From Sterolibacterium denitrificans (GTDB taxonomy: Bacteria > Pseudomonadota > Gammaproteobacteria > Burkholderiales > Rhodocyclaceae), in NCBI RefSeq assembly GCF_900174485.1, contig NZ_LT837803.1, forward strand, positions 2,247,305 through 2,311,304: 64,000 bases of DNA, written 5' to 3'. Both the position numbers and the translations under genes were made by a program. Positions 1 through 8,257 of this stretch are shown here, one piece after another. Each line of letters opens with the position of its first letter. Position 1 is the stretch's first letter. The notes below the pieces were generated by a model that ran no database searches, had not been told where the DNA came from, and worked only from the letters and a program-made list of their open reading frames with translations.

Positions 1-1374
1 CGCCGGCTGCAGGTGCATGAGCAGGCCGGGACCGGCATTGATTTCGACGATGGCGGCTTCCTGGCTCTCCAGGGGCTGGCTGATGTCCTGCGCCAGGAGA
101 TCGATGCCGGCAATGTCCAGACCGATGACGCGGGCAGCCAGGCAGGCCGCCCGCGCGAAGCTGGGATGGACGCTGTCGGTCACATCGCAGCGGACATTGC
201 CATGACGCTGGATGAGGACGCGCTGCCCTGCGGCGGGGATGGCCGTGGCACTCAGTCCTTGCCGTTCGAGCAGCAGACGCATCGCCGGCTCGCGCGCCAG
301 ATCGATGGTTTCCAGCGGGAATCGTTCGGCTTCGCCGCGGCGTGGATCGGTATTGACTTGCTGGTCGATGAGCGCGCCGACGGTCGCCCGGCCATCGCCG
401 ACGATCCAGGTCTGTTCGCCGCGCGCTGCCGCCACCAGACGCCCGCCGACCACCAGCAAGCGATGCTCGTCGCCGCGGATGCAGCGTTCGACGAGCACTT
501 CATCGTCTTCCTGACGGGCGACGTGGAAGGCGCGCATGACTTCGGCCGATCCGTTCAGATCCAGGGAGATTCCCCGGCCATGATTGCCGCGCAAGGGTTT
601 GACCACCACCGGCAGACCAATGTCCTGGGCGGCCTCCCAGGCTTCCTCGGCGCTTGCGACGATCCGGCCACCGGGCACGGGCAGGCCGCAGGCATGCAGC
701 AACTGCTTGGACAGATCCTTGTTGCGGGAAATGCCTTCGGCGATGGCGCCGGTCTGGTCGGTTTCCGCCGTCCATAGCCGGCGCTGCCGGCTGCCCTGGC
801 CCAGTTGCACCAGATTGCCATCGTTCAGGCGCAAGGCCGGAATGCCGCGCGCGGTGGCGGCGGCAACGATGCTGGCCGTGCTGGGGCCCAGACAGACGCG
901 GTCAGCCAGCTGGTAGAGGCGGTCGATGGTCGCGGCGACGTCGAAAGGGCGATCCTCGATGGCGGCGAGCAACAGATCGCGGGCCGCATGAAGGCAAGCC
1001 CGGCTGAGTTCCTCGTGCGGACAGCGCACCACCACCTTATATACGCCGCGCCGCGAAGTTTCACGCGCCCGGCCGAAGCCCCCCGGCTGTCCGGCCAGTC
1101 CCTGCAACTCCAGGGTGAGGTGTTCGAGGATATGGGCGGGCCAGGTGCCCTCCCGCAGGCGCAGAAGAAATCCCCCGGGCTCACCGACGCTGCAGCGGTG
1201 TTCGGCCAGGCCGGGCAGCCAGGCGATCAGGCGCTCGTAAAGCCCGGGCAGGGTGTTGGAAGGACAGTCTTCGAGGTCTCCGATATCCACCCAGGCTTCC
1301 AGCGCCGGGCGGTAAGTCCACATGCTGGGACCGTGCAACAAGGTAGTGCGCAGAATTTCTATATGTCTGCTCAT
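1..1374 (-). CDS. cphA: Cyanophycin synthetase, N-terminal 458 residues (gene runs off the left edge)
   Basis: CphA polymerises aspartate and arginine into cyanophycin, a cytoplasmic nitrogen and carbon reserve, using ATP. The minus-strand frame stays open from the ATG at 1374 to the window edge. The N-terminal region begins MSRHIEILRTTLLHGPSMW, like other CphA proteins. An ATP-grasp domain follows, with the glycine-rich stretch VVKPLRGNHGRG near residue 255 and the metal-binding VEINAGPG near residue 443. The C-terminal Mur-ligase-like half, which adds arginine, lies outside the window. The gene is divergent from an ABC exporter and a DUF1854 gene of types that accompany cyanophycin genes, which supports the call. 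The second half cannot be checked for integrity here. Confidence 0.93.
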   Translation of the reverse strand, partial: MSRHIEILRTTLLHGPSMWTYRPALEAWVDIGDLEDCPSNTLPGLYERLIAWLPGLAEHRCSVGEPGGFLLRLREGTWPAHILEHLTLELQGLAGQPGGFGRARETSRRGVYKVVVRCPHEELSRACLHAARDLLLAAIEDRPFDVAATIDRLYQLADRVCLGPSTASIVAAATARGIPALRLNDGNLVQLGQGSRQRRLWTAETDQTGAIAEGISRNKDLSKQLLHACGLPVPGGRIVASAEEAWEAAQDIGLPVVVKPLRGNHGRGISLDLNGSAEVMRAFHVARQEDDEVLVERCIRGDEHRLLVVGGRLVAAARGEQTWIVGDGRATVGALIDQQVNTDPRRGEAERFPLETIDLAREPAMRLLLERQGLSATAIPAAGQRVLIQRHGNVRCDVTDSVHPSFARAACLAARVIGLDIAGIDLLAQDISQPLESQEAAIVEINAGPGLLMHLQPA

Positions 1375-1542
1375 GATGATGGCGTGTGACGCATGGTGCG
1401 TGGCGTGCGGAAGATCCGCAGGATGGCTGTCGTTTTCCGTAAAACCTGGATATAACGCAGCAATGCGCCGCAAGTTTACAGACTCCTGAAAATAGTCGTC
1501 GCGATTTTGTGTTGCAAATTCTGTCCGGCTCGAAGGCTTGGG

Positions 1543-1548
1543 TATACT
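1543..1548 (+). promoter_or_regulatory. Possible -10 box in the cphA/ABC exporter divergent gap
   Basis: The 305-bp gap between the cphA start (1374) and the exporter start (1680) holds no gene. TATACT at 1543-1548 is a good match to a sigma-70 -10 element for the plus-strand exporter. I see no convincing -35 at 17 bp; TTGCAA at 1512-1517 is too far away. The call rests on the -10 alone. Confidence 0.35.
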
Positions 1549-1679
1549 GCCGGCCTGGCCAGGAATGGCCATAGGTTCCAGGCCGGATCGGCAGCGATGA
1601 TGGCCTGTTTTTGTGCTGGCAACCGGGTTGGCGCAGTGCGGATCATCGATCATTGCGCGCCCGACAGGAAACCTGGTCG

Positions 1680-3974
1680 ATGACGAAACCGTCCCGCCCC
1701 TCCACACCCGTGGCCGGAAGCCCGGATGCGGATTTGCCGCCCGGCTTGGCCGAGCAATTGGCTGCCGATGAAACCGTGCTGGCCTGGCTGATCACGGATC
1801 TGGATGGGCATTTGCACTATCGCCGGGGGGGACTGGTCGTCACCTCCACGCGCTTCCTGGCCTGGCTGGCGGATGAGAACCGCTGGCAAGCCTGGCCCTG
1901 GCGGGCCGGGCTGCAATTGCGTCAACACGATCATGCCGGCGTAGCCAGACTCGAACTGATCGACGCTCAGTCCCGCCTGGCCTGCTGGCATCACACCCTG
2001 GCATTGAACCCGGCCGCCCGGCATCTGCTGCGGCAGTTCGAACGCAGTTGCACGCACTTTCTGGACAGGCAGGCGTGGGCAGCCAGCAACGGCCCGGCTC
2101 GACGCGAACCGGGCGAAACGGAGGAAACGACGCTGGAAGCCGAACAGGCTGTCCGCGCCGTCCCCCAGACCGAATCCCTGGCGCCGCCTTCGACCTGGAC
2201 GCTGTTGCGTCTGTGGCGCTTTGCCAAGCCCTATCAAGGCCAGTTGCTAGCCGGTTTTCTGCTGACGCTGGCCTCGACGGCCGCCGCCCTGGTGCCGCCC
2301 TATTTATCCATGCCATTGATGGACAACGTGCTGATCCCGTATCAGAACGGTCAGCCCATAGACAACCATCTGGTGCTGCTCTACCTGAGCGGGCTGTTTG
2401 CAGCCGCGCTGCTGGCCTGGGGACTGGGCTGGGCGAAGACGTATATTTTGGCGCTGGTCAGCGAGCGCATCGGGGCAGACCTACGCATTGCCACGTTCGA
2501 TCATCTGTTGCGCCAGTCCCTGGAATATTTTGGCGGGAAGCGCACGGGAGATCTGATGGCGCGCATCGGCTCGGAAAGCGATCGCATCTGCGTCTTCCTG
2601 TCCCTGCATCTGCTGGATTTCGCCACCGACGTGCTGATGATGGTGATGACCGCGGTGATCCTGTTTTCCATCAATCCCTGGCTGGCGCTGGCGACCCTGC
2701 TGCCGCTGCCGCTCATCGTCTGGCTGATCCACCAGGTGCGCGACCGGCTGCGCAGCGGTTTTGAAAAAGCCAACCGAATCTGGTCGGAAGTAACGAACGT
2801 GCTGGCCGACACCATCCCGGGCGTGCGCGTGGTCAAGGCCTTCGCCCAGGAAGAACGCGAAGTGGCGCGTTTTCGCGAGGCCAACCAGCACAATCTGCTG
2901 GTGAATGACCGGGTGAACAAAGTCTGGTCGCTGTTTTCCCCTTCGGTCACCCTGCTCACTGAAATCGGCCTGCTGGTGGTATGGGGCTGCGGCATCTGGC
3001 TGGTGGCGCAGGATCAGATCAGCGTCGGGGTGCTGACCGCCTTCATCGCCTATATCGGACGTTTCTATACCCGCCTGGACTCGATGAGCCGCATCGTTTC
3101 GGTGACGCAGAAAGCCGCCGCTTCGGCCAAGCGCATTTTCGAGATTCTCGATCACGTATCGAGCGTGCCCGAACCCGCCCAACCGGTGCCGCTGGCGCAG
3201 CCCAGCGGTCATATCGAACTGCGCAATGTGCATTTTCGCTATGGCCATCGCGACGTCATCCATGGTCTGGACTTTCGGATCCAGGCCGGTGAAATGATCG
3301 GCGTGGTGGGTCATAGCGGCTCGGGCAAGAGCACTCTGGTGAATCTCATCTGCCGCTTTTACGATGTCACCGATGGCGCCATCCTCATCGATGGCATCGA
3401 CATTCGCAGCCTGGCCCTGACGGATTTTCGCCGCCACGTCGGCCTGGTCCTGCAGGAGCCGTTTCTGTTCTTCGGCACCGTGGCCGAGAACATCGCCTAT
3501 GGCCGGCCGCAGGCCAGTCGCGAGGAAATCGTCCAGGCCGCGCGGGCGGCCCATGCCCACGAATTCATCCTGCGCCTGCCGCAAGGCTATGACTCCCTGC
3601 TGGGCGAGCGCGGACAAGGCCTGTCGGGCGGAGAGCGCCAGCGCATCTCCATCGCCCGGGCGCTGCTCATCGACCCGCGCATCCTGATCCTGGACGAAGC
3701 GACTTCCTCGGTGGATACGGAAACCGAGAAGGAAATCCAGCAGGCGCTGGACAACCTGGTGCGCGGCCGCACCACCCTGGCCATCGCCCACCGCTTGTCG
3801 ACGCTGCGCCGCGCCGATCGCCTGGTCGTGCTGGATCGCGGGCGCATCGTCGAAGTCGGCGATCATGCCAGCCTGATGGCGCGGCAAGGCGCCTACTGGC
3901 GCCTCTATCAGGCCCAGGCCCAAGCCAAGGCACGGCACGAGCTGGCCGGGCAGACGGAGACCGATGATGAGTGA
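1680..3974 (+). CDS. Cyanophycin-associated ABC exporter (fused membrane and ATPase domains)
   Basis: This 764-residue type IV ABC exporter half-transporter should sit in the inner membrane as a dimer. A soluble N-terminal extension of about 185 residues precedes a six-helix transmembrane domain. The ATPase domain has Walker A GHSGSGKST at 544-552, signature LSGGERQR at 648-655 and Walker B ILILDE at 668-673. ATG 1680 is preferred over the upstream in-frame start at 1611 because AGGAA at 1666-1670 gives a 9-nt Shine-Dalgarno spacing. The stop overlaps the DUF1854 gene, so the two are probably co-translated. Transporters of this type with the long N-terminal extension are known beside cyanophycin genes, but the substrate is unknown. 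Export of a dipeptide or handling of the granule are guesses. Confidence 0.88.
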   Translation: MTKPSRPSTPVAGSPDADLPPGLAEQLAADETVLAWLITDLDGHLHYRRGGLVVTSTRFLAWLADENRWQAWPWRAGLQLRQHDHAGVARLELIDAQSRLACWHHTLALNPAARHLLRQFERSCTHFLDRQAWAASNGPARREPGETEETTLEAEQAVRAVPQTESLAPPSTWTLLRLWRFAKPYQGQLLAGFLLTLASTAAALVPPYLSMPLMDNVLIPYQNGQPIDNHLVLLYLSGLFAAALLAWGLGWAKTYILALVSERIGADLRIATFDHLLRQSLEYFGGKRTGDLMARIGSESDRICVFLSLHLLDFATDVLMMVMTAVILFSINPWLALATLLPLPLIVWLIHQVRDRLRSGFEKANRIWSEVTNVLADTIPGVRVVKAFAQEEREVARFREANQHNLLVNDRVNKVWSLFSPSVTLLTEIGLLVVWGCGIWLVAQDQISVGVLTAFIAYIGRFYTRLDSMSRIVSVTQKAAASAKRIFEILDHVSSVPEPAQPVPLAQPSGHIELRNVHFRYGHRDVIHGLDFRIQAGEMIGVVGHSGSGKSTLVNLICRFYDVTDGAILIDGIDIRSLALTDFRRHVGLVLQEPFLFFGTVAENIAYGRPQASREEIVQAARAAHAHEFILRLPQGYDSLLGERGQGLSGGERQRISIARALLIDPRILILDEATSSVDTETEKEIQQALDNLVRGRTTLAIAHRLSTLRRADRLVVLDRGRIVEVGDHASLMARQGAYWRLYQAQAQAKARHELAGQTETDDE

Positions 3975-4440
3975 AAAGGCGCATTTCCTGCTGGAGCGCA
4001 ATGCCTTCGGCCGCCTGAGGTTCACCGATGCGCGCGGCCAGGTCTGCGAAGACGCGGTGCCGGTGCGCGCCTTTCCCATCGCCGCGCCCGATCAGGGCAT
4101 CGCCCTGATGAGCCCGGCGGGGCGCGAACTGGCCTGGCTGGACGACCTTGCCGACCTGCCGCCGCCATTGCGCCAGTTGATCGAGGAAGAACTGGCCGGC
4201 CGCGAGTTCATGCCCGAGATCCAGCGCATCCGCCAGGTGTCGAGCTACGCCACCCCCTGCACCTGGAAAGTGGAAACGGATCGCGGCGCGACGACCCTGA
4301 TGCTCAAGTCGGAAGAGGACATCCGCCGCCTGAGCCATTGCACCCTGCTGATTGCCGATGCGCATGGCGTCCATTTCCTGATCCGCGACCTGCAGCAACT
4401 GGATCGCACGAGCCGCCGCTTGCTGGATCATTTCCTCTGA
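3967..4440 (+). CDS. Cyanophycin-associated DUF1854 protein
   Basis: This soluble protein of about 157 residues belongs to the DUF1854 family. It shows the conserved central stretch IQRIRQVSSYATPCTW and the later LKSEEDIRRL. Function is unknown; the family typically accompanies the exporter upstream and cphA. Two ATGs are possible (3964 and 3967). GGAGA at 3956-3960 is better spaced for 3967. Both overlap the 3' end of the exporter gene, implying translational coupling and a shared task. A regulatory or accessory role for the exporter is inference. Confidence 0.82.
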   Translation: MSEKAHFLLERNAFGRLRFTDARGQVCEDAVPVRAFPIAAPDQGIALMSPAGRELAWLDDLADLPPPLRQLIEEELAGREFMPEIQRIRQVSSYATPCTWKVETDRGATTLMLKSEEDIRRLSHCTLLIADAHGVHFLIRDLQQLDRTSRRLLDHFL

Positions 4441-4543
4441 ACGCCGACGCAGCCCTGTCCTGCGATGCTTTCCAAGCGGCACGGGCAATGCTAAAAAGAC
4501 AATTTCACGATTTTCCGCAAAGATTTTCCGCAAAGGCGACATC

Positions 4544-4750
4544 ATGGAAAAACATACTCCGAAAGATCATCAAAACCACGGCGCCGACGAACCCTGCGGC
4601 TGCTGGATCGGCACGGGGGAGGCCATCGTCTGCCCGACCTGCGGCGCCGCCTATTTGCCCGCCAACGTCAAGCACTTTCCGCGCTGGCATTGCTATGACT
4701 GCGAAGGCCTGGTCTACGCCCAGGCCACGGGCATGCCTGAACTGCCCTGA
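4544..4750 (+). CDS. Small zinc-ribbon protein
   Basis: This is a 68-residue hypothetical protein. Its cysteines come as CGC (18-20), CPTC (30-33) and CYDC (51-54), so two CxxC pairs could hold one Zn(II) as a zinc ribbon. No other domain is visible. The name of the family is not recognised. It stands alone, about 100 bp after the DUF1854 gene and 76 bp before an MFS gene, on the same strand. A nucleic-acid or protein-binding role is possible but not shown. Confidence 0.65.
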   Translation: MEKHTPKDHQNHGADEPCGCWIGTGEAIVCPTCGAAYLPANVKHFPRWHCYDCEGLVYAQATGMPELP

Positions 4751-4826
4751 GCCACTCTGATCCCCACCCTTCTCCGCTCTACCCACTCCGACCGCTTCGC
4801 AGATCGCAACCCATTCCGGGGCAACC

Positions 4827-6227
4827 ATGGCCATCCCAACAGACCGCAGCAGTCTGACCAACCGCACCCGCATCATCTTCGCCAGCCTGGTCGGCACCAC
4901 CATCGAATTCTTCGATTTCTACATCTACGCCACGGCGGCCGTTTCGGTTTTTCCCTTGCTGTTCTTTCCACGCGGCGATGCCGGCGCGGCGCTGCTGGCC
5001 TCCATGGCCACCTTTGGCGTGGCCTTCGTGGCGCGGCCGATCGGCTCCATCCTCTTCGGTCATTTCGGCGACCGGCTGGGACGCAAGGCCACCCTGATCG
5101 GCTCATTGCTGTTGATGGGCATCGCCACTTTCCTCATTGGCCTGCTGCCCACCTATCAACAGATCGGCCTGTTTGCCCCCGTCCTGCTGACCATCCTGCG
5201 CTTCTGCCAGGGACTCGGCCTGGGCGGCGAATGGTCGGGCGCAGCGCTGCTGGCAGCGGAAAACGCCGAACCCGGCAAACGCGCCCGCGCCGCCATGTGG
5301 CCGCAATTGGGCGCCCCCATCGGTTTCATCCTCGCCAACGGTTTCTTCCTGCTGCTGACCCTGGGCTTCCAGTACGATTCGACCAGCGCCACGCATCAGG
5401 ACGATTTCCTCGTCTGGGGCTGGCGCATCCCCTTCCTGCTGTCCATCGTCATGGTCGCCCTCGGCCTCTATGTGCGCGTCAAGCTGCATGAAACCCCGAT
5501 CTTCGCCAAGGCCGTCGAACGCGGCGAAAAACTGCGCCTGCCGCTGCTGCACGTGATGCGCAACAACGGCTACGAGCTGCTGATCGGTACCTTCATCATG
5601 CTGGCCACCTATGGCCTGTTCTACCTGATGACCACCTGGATACTTTCCTATGCCATCGGCAGCACCGAGCTCGGCTTTCTGGGCATCGGCTACCGCGACT
5701 TCCTGGTCCTGCAGTTGATCTCGGTGCTCTTCTTCGCTGCCTTCATCCCGCTTTCCGGCCAGCTCGCCGATCGCTACGGGCGACGCAACTTCCTGCGCAC
5801 GGTCACGGCCGCCATCATGCTCTTCGGCCTGACCTTCGGCCATTTCCTCGCCGCGGAGAACCTCGGCACCGGCGCCCAGGCAAATACCGGACTGCTGCTG
5901 CTCTTCCTCAGCCTCGGCATGACGCTGATGGGCCTGAGCTTCGGCCCGATGTCGGCCATCCTGCCGGAACTCTTCCCCACCAACACGCGCTATACCGGCT
6001 CGGGCATTTCCTACAACCTCTCATCCATTCTCGGCGCCGCGCTCACGCCCTTCGTCGCCACCTGGCTGGCCAGGGAATACGGCCCCGGCTCGGTCGGCCT
6101 CTACCTCGCCGGCCTCGGCGTGCTGACCTTCATCGCCCTGACCCTCTGCAAGGAATCCACGCACACCGATCTGGATGCGATGACCAGCGACATCGTCACC
6201 ACCGGCATCGAATCCTCGTCGCCATAA
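4827..6227 (+). CDS. MFS transporter, metabolite:H+ symporter (MHS) family
   Basis: This 466-residue inner-membrane protein has about 12 hydrophobic segments. The N terminus carries the MHS hallmark GTTIEFFDFYIYATAA at residues 23-38. The MFS loop 2-3 signature GHFGDRLGRKATL falls near residues 78-90, and a related LADRYGRRNF motif appears in the second half. MHS proteins such as ProP, ShiA and citrate or alpha-ketoglutarate carriers import small organic acids or compatible solutes with protons. The substrate cannot be read from the sequence. It appears to be a single-gene transcription unit. Confidence 0.9.
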   Translation: MAIPTDRSSLTNRTRIIFASLVGTTIEFFDFYIYATAAVSVFPLLFFPRGDAGAALLASMATFGVAFVARPIGSILFGHFGDRLGRKATLIGSLLLMGIATFLIGLLPTYQQIGLFAPVLLTILRFCQGLGLGGEWSGAALLAAENAEPGKRARAAMWPQLGAPIGFILANGFFLLLTLGFQYDSTSATHQDDFLVWGWRIPFLLSIVMVALGLYVRVKLHETPIFAKAVERGEKLRLPLLHVMRNNGYELLIGTFIMLATYGLFYLMTTWILSYAIGSTELGFLGIGYRDFLVLQLISVLFFAAFIPLSGQLADRYGRRNFLRTVTAAIMLFGLTFGHFLAAENLGTGAQANTGLLLLFLSLGMTLMGLSFGPMSAILPELFPTNTRYTGSGISYNLSSILGAALTPFVATWLAREYGPGSVGLYLAGLGVLTFIALTLCKESTHTDLDAMTSDIVTTGIESSSP

Positions 6228-6392
6228 ACGGTTCCAGGCATTCGCTCTCCGGCAAAACCGGCTTCCAGTGACTTCCAGCCTTCCGTCTTTTGCGCAAAAC
6301 GCCTCCCTAGTCCTTCAACGTTAACGCCCAACACCCGAGCAGGTTTTTTTGACCATGGCAATCTCGCGCAACCGTTCCACCTAGAATCCGGC

Positions 6393-7301
6393 ATGGCTTA
6401 CGATATTGCAGCGCTGCTCAAGATTATTGGCGCATCCCTCGATGATGCAGCCCTCGCCGCCAAGCGCATGGCGGCAACCTCCCTCGACGATGTCGGCGCA
6501 TCCACCAAAACTGCCGCAGCAAAGTCGGCAGGCGTGGTCATCGACGATGCAGCAGCCATGCCCCAGTACGCACATGGCCTGCAGGCAGCCCGGGAACTTC
6601 CCGTTGTCGCAAAAATCGCCCTGGGGTCGCTGGCCAACAAGGCCATCCTGATTCCGGGCGCGCTTCTCCTGTCCCTGTATGCCCCCTGGGTGATCCCGCC
6701 ACTCCTGGCCATCGGCGGGCTATTCCTGTGCATCGAGGGTATCGAGGGCCTTTGGGAAAAGTTTGCGCCCCACGCCGCCGCCGAGAAAGACCAAAGCGAG
6801 GTGCTATCGCCTCAAGAGGCTGAAAGAAAGAAGGTTCGGGAAGCGATACGCACCGACGGCGTGCTTTCTGCAGAGATCATCGTCATTTCCCTCGGAACGA
6901 TGATGCAGGCCCCCCTGCCACAGCAGGCGCTGGCGCTTGTCGCGGTCGGATTGAGCATTACCGTCGGCGTTTATGGTGCCGTGGCGCTCATCGTCAAAAT
7001 GGACGATTTCGGCCTGGCTTTGCTGGCCAGGGGCATCAGCGGGAATATCGCCAGTCTCAGGCGCGCTGGCCAGGGGCTCGTGGATCTGATGCCGAAAGTG
7101 CTGGTCGGGTTGTCTTATCTGGGCACGCTGGCCATGCTGGCCGTCGGGGGTGGAATCCTCTCTCACCACATTCCCCATGTGGCATACCTTTCCGAACTGG
7201 CAGGACCCTTGTCAGGACTGCTAGCCTTGTTGCTGGGAACGGGTGTGGGAGCAGCCGCTGGTGCGGTTGCCGCATTGCTGCTTCATGCGGTTCGACGATA
7301 G
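6393..7301 (+). CDS. DUF808 (YedI-like) inner-membrane protein
   Basis: This 302-residue protein matches the DUF808/YedI family. The N terminus has repeated LDDxxx(A/S) segments and AAKSAGVVIDDAA. Next come the LANKAILIPGALLLS hydrophobic segment and a central soluble part with KVREAIRTDGVLSAEI. Several more membrane segments end in a small C-terminal helix. Function is unknown. No Shine-Dalgarno precedes the ATG. A -10-like TAGAAT at 6382-6387 lies only 6 nt upstream, so the message could be leaderless; that is inference. The gene ends 228 bp before the integrated element. Confidence 0.85.
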   Translation: MAYDIAALLKIIGASLDDAALAAKRMAATSLDDVGASTKTAAAKSAGVVIDDAAAMPQYAHGLQAARELPVVAKIALGSLANKAILIPGALLLSLYAPWVIPPLLAIGGLFLCIEGIEGLWEKFAPHAAAEKDQSEVLSPQEAERKKVREAIRTDGVLSAEIIVISLGTMMQAPLPQQALALVAVGLSITVGVYGAVALIVKMDDFGLALLARGISGNIASLRRAGQGLVDLMPKVLVGLSYLGTLAMLAVGGGILSHHIPHVAYLSELAGPLSGLLALLLGTGVGAAAGAVAALLLHAVRR

Positions 7302-7490
7302 CAGGTTGCGCCTGCCGCATAGCGGTATTTCGACGTTGACACTCTCCCGGCCTAAACGCCGAGGACTCTCAAGCCAAAAGCAAAACAAAGAGCCGCGCAC
7401 ATGAGGCATTGCAGGCCGTGATGGCGCTGCTTTTTCTTGTTCGCCGGTGGAGAAGACAGAATTGCCACGGGCGCTTACGTGGGGTACAAA
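7302..7490. other. Gene-free stretch after the DUF808 gene
   Basis: No coding region is supported. The stretch 7336-7373 (TTGACACTCTCCCGGCC, a short loop, then GCCGAGGACTCTC) forms an imperfect hairpin. It resembles the terminal hairpins flanking IS200/IS605-type elements, but no transposase or tnpB remnant is readable next to it. Confidence 0.3.
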
Positions 7491-7520
7491 ACAAAAACGC
7501 CCAGAAATGGGCGTTTTTAC
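7491..7520. terminator. Intrinsic terminator, probably the original terminator of the tRNA-Ser(GCU) gene
   Basis: AAAAACGCCCA, a 3-nt loop and TGGGCGTTTTT form a strong hairpin with A and T tracts on either side, so it can act on both strands. It lies just left of the duplicated tRNA 3' end at 7529. Before the element inserted, a leftward transcript of the tRNA-Ser would have reached this hairpin directly. Confidence 0.75.
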
Positions 7521-7528
7521 TTGATGCT

Positions 7529-7546
7529 TGGCGGACGGAGGGATTC
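7529..7546 (+). repeat. attL: degenerate copy of the tRNA-Ser 3' end
   Basis: TGGCGGACGGAGGGATTC at 7529-7546 matches TGGCGGAGACGGAGGGATTC at 16567-16586 except that two bases (GA) are missing. The intact copy is the CCA end, acceptor strand and T-arm of tRNA-Ser(GCU). This is the left boundary of the element. Confidence 0.8.
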
Positions 7547-7807
7547 ACATTTGAGTGCAGTCGTTGATTCCAGCCGATCACTCTAAAAAACACCCCCAAA
7601 CATACCCCCAGACAACTCCGCGCAGACGTCAGACGGAAAAGTCAAGTTGCACCGTGCTACCGTTCCCAACGGCGGGAGGTGCGTCCCAGGGCTGCCGCAA
7701 CCAATACCTGGCCTGCCGTTCCCATATTCCGAAAAGAACCCAAGCGGGTTATGGGTCGGCTCTCTCACCCGCCGGGCCGTGCATAGCATCTTCGGTGCCG
7801 AAAGCTA
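7547..7807. other. Left end of the element, gene-free, with two possible integrase arm sites
   Basis: No gene is supported in these 261 bp. ACACCCCCA (7590-7598) and ATACCCCCA (7602-7610) resemble the repeated ATACCCCCA motifs at the integrase end (16402-16464). They may be arm-type binding sites for the integrase. Confidence 0.5.
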
Positions 7808-8257
7808 TCAAATTTCTCGATCCGCCCGATCAAGCCCCCGCGACGTTACTGGCGCTATCGGAATCGGGTATTTGTCCAAGTTGGGCAGATTGTCATCAAT
7901 GCGCTGAGATATGCCATTGAGGACGCCAGAATGCACAAAACTCACTGAAGGCATGGACAACCGCCAGTAGCAAGCCACCTCGTTCAGTAGCGGCTGAATC
8001 TCGGCTTCCAACTTGGCAACCGACTGACCGAATAACTCACGCCAGCAAGCAATGCGGGCTTGCTCTGTACGATCAAGGGCAAGCTCAAGGTTCTTCGCGA
8101 TACTTTCCGCTTCCAGACGATCCCGCGTAATACGCTCGGGATCCTTTTCCTTTCTGGCCTGCTCCAGTCGATCGAGCGCGCCGCTCAAAATGATTTCGAG
8201 CGTCTCCTGATCCATGAAGGCATCCATGAACATGTCGAGGTGTTTGATCGGAATCAT
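7808..8257 (-). CDS. Hypothetical protein with a coiled-coil-like N-terminal half
   Basis: This is a 149-residue protein with no recognised family. Residues about 17-90 are rich in Glu, Lys, Arg, Leu and Ala (for example EQARKEKDPERITRDRLEAE), suggesting a long helix or coiled coil. The start overlaps the stop of the capsid gene by 4 nt (ATGA), so the two are translationally coupled. Its place right after the capsid gene makes a structural or assembly role plausible, such as scaffold or head completion. That is inference from position only. Confidence 0.6.
   Translation of the reverse strand: MIPIKHLDMFMDAFMDQETLEIILSGALDRLEQARKEKDPERITRDRLEAESIAKNLELALDRTEQARIACWRELFGQSVAKLEAEIQPLLNEVACYWRLSMPSVSFVHSGVLNGISQRIDDNLPNLDKYPIPIAPVTSRGLDRADREI

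Noticed and set aside
7555..7920. 121-codon plus-strand frame at the left end of the element
   Set aside because: Low-quality composition, no Shine-Dalgarno, and it covers the putative arm sites and the end of a minus-strand gene.
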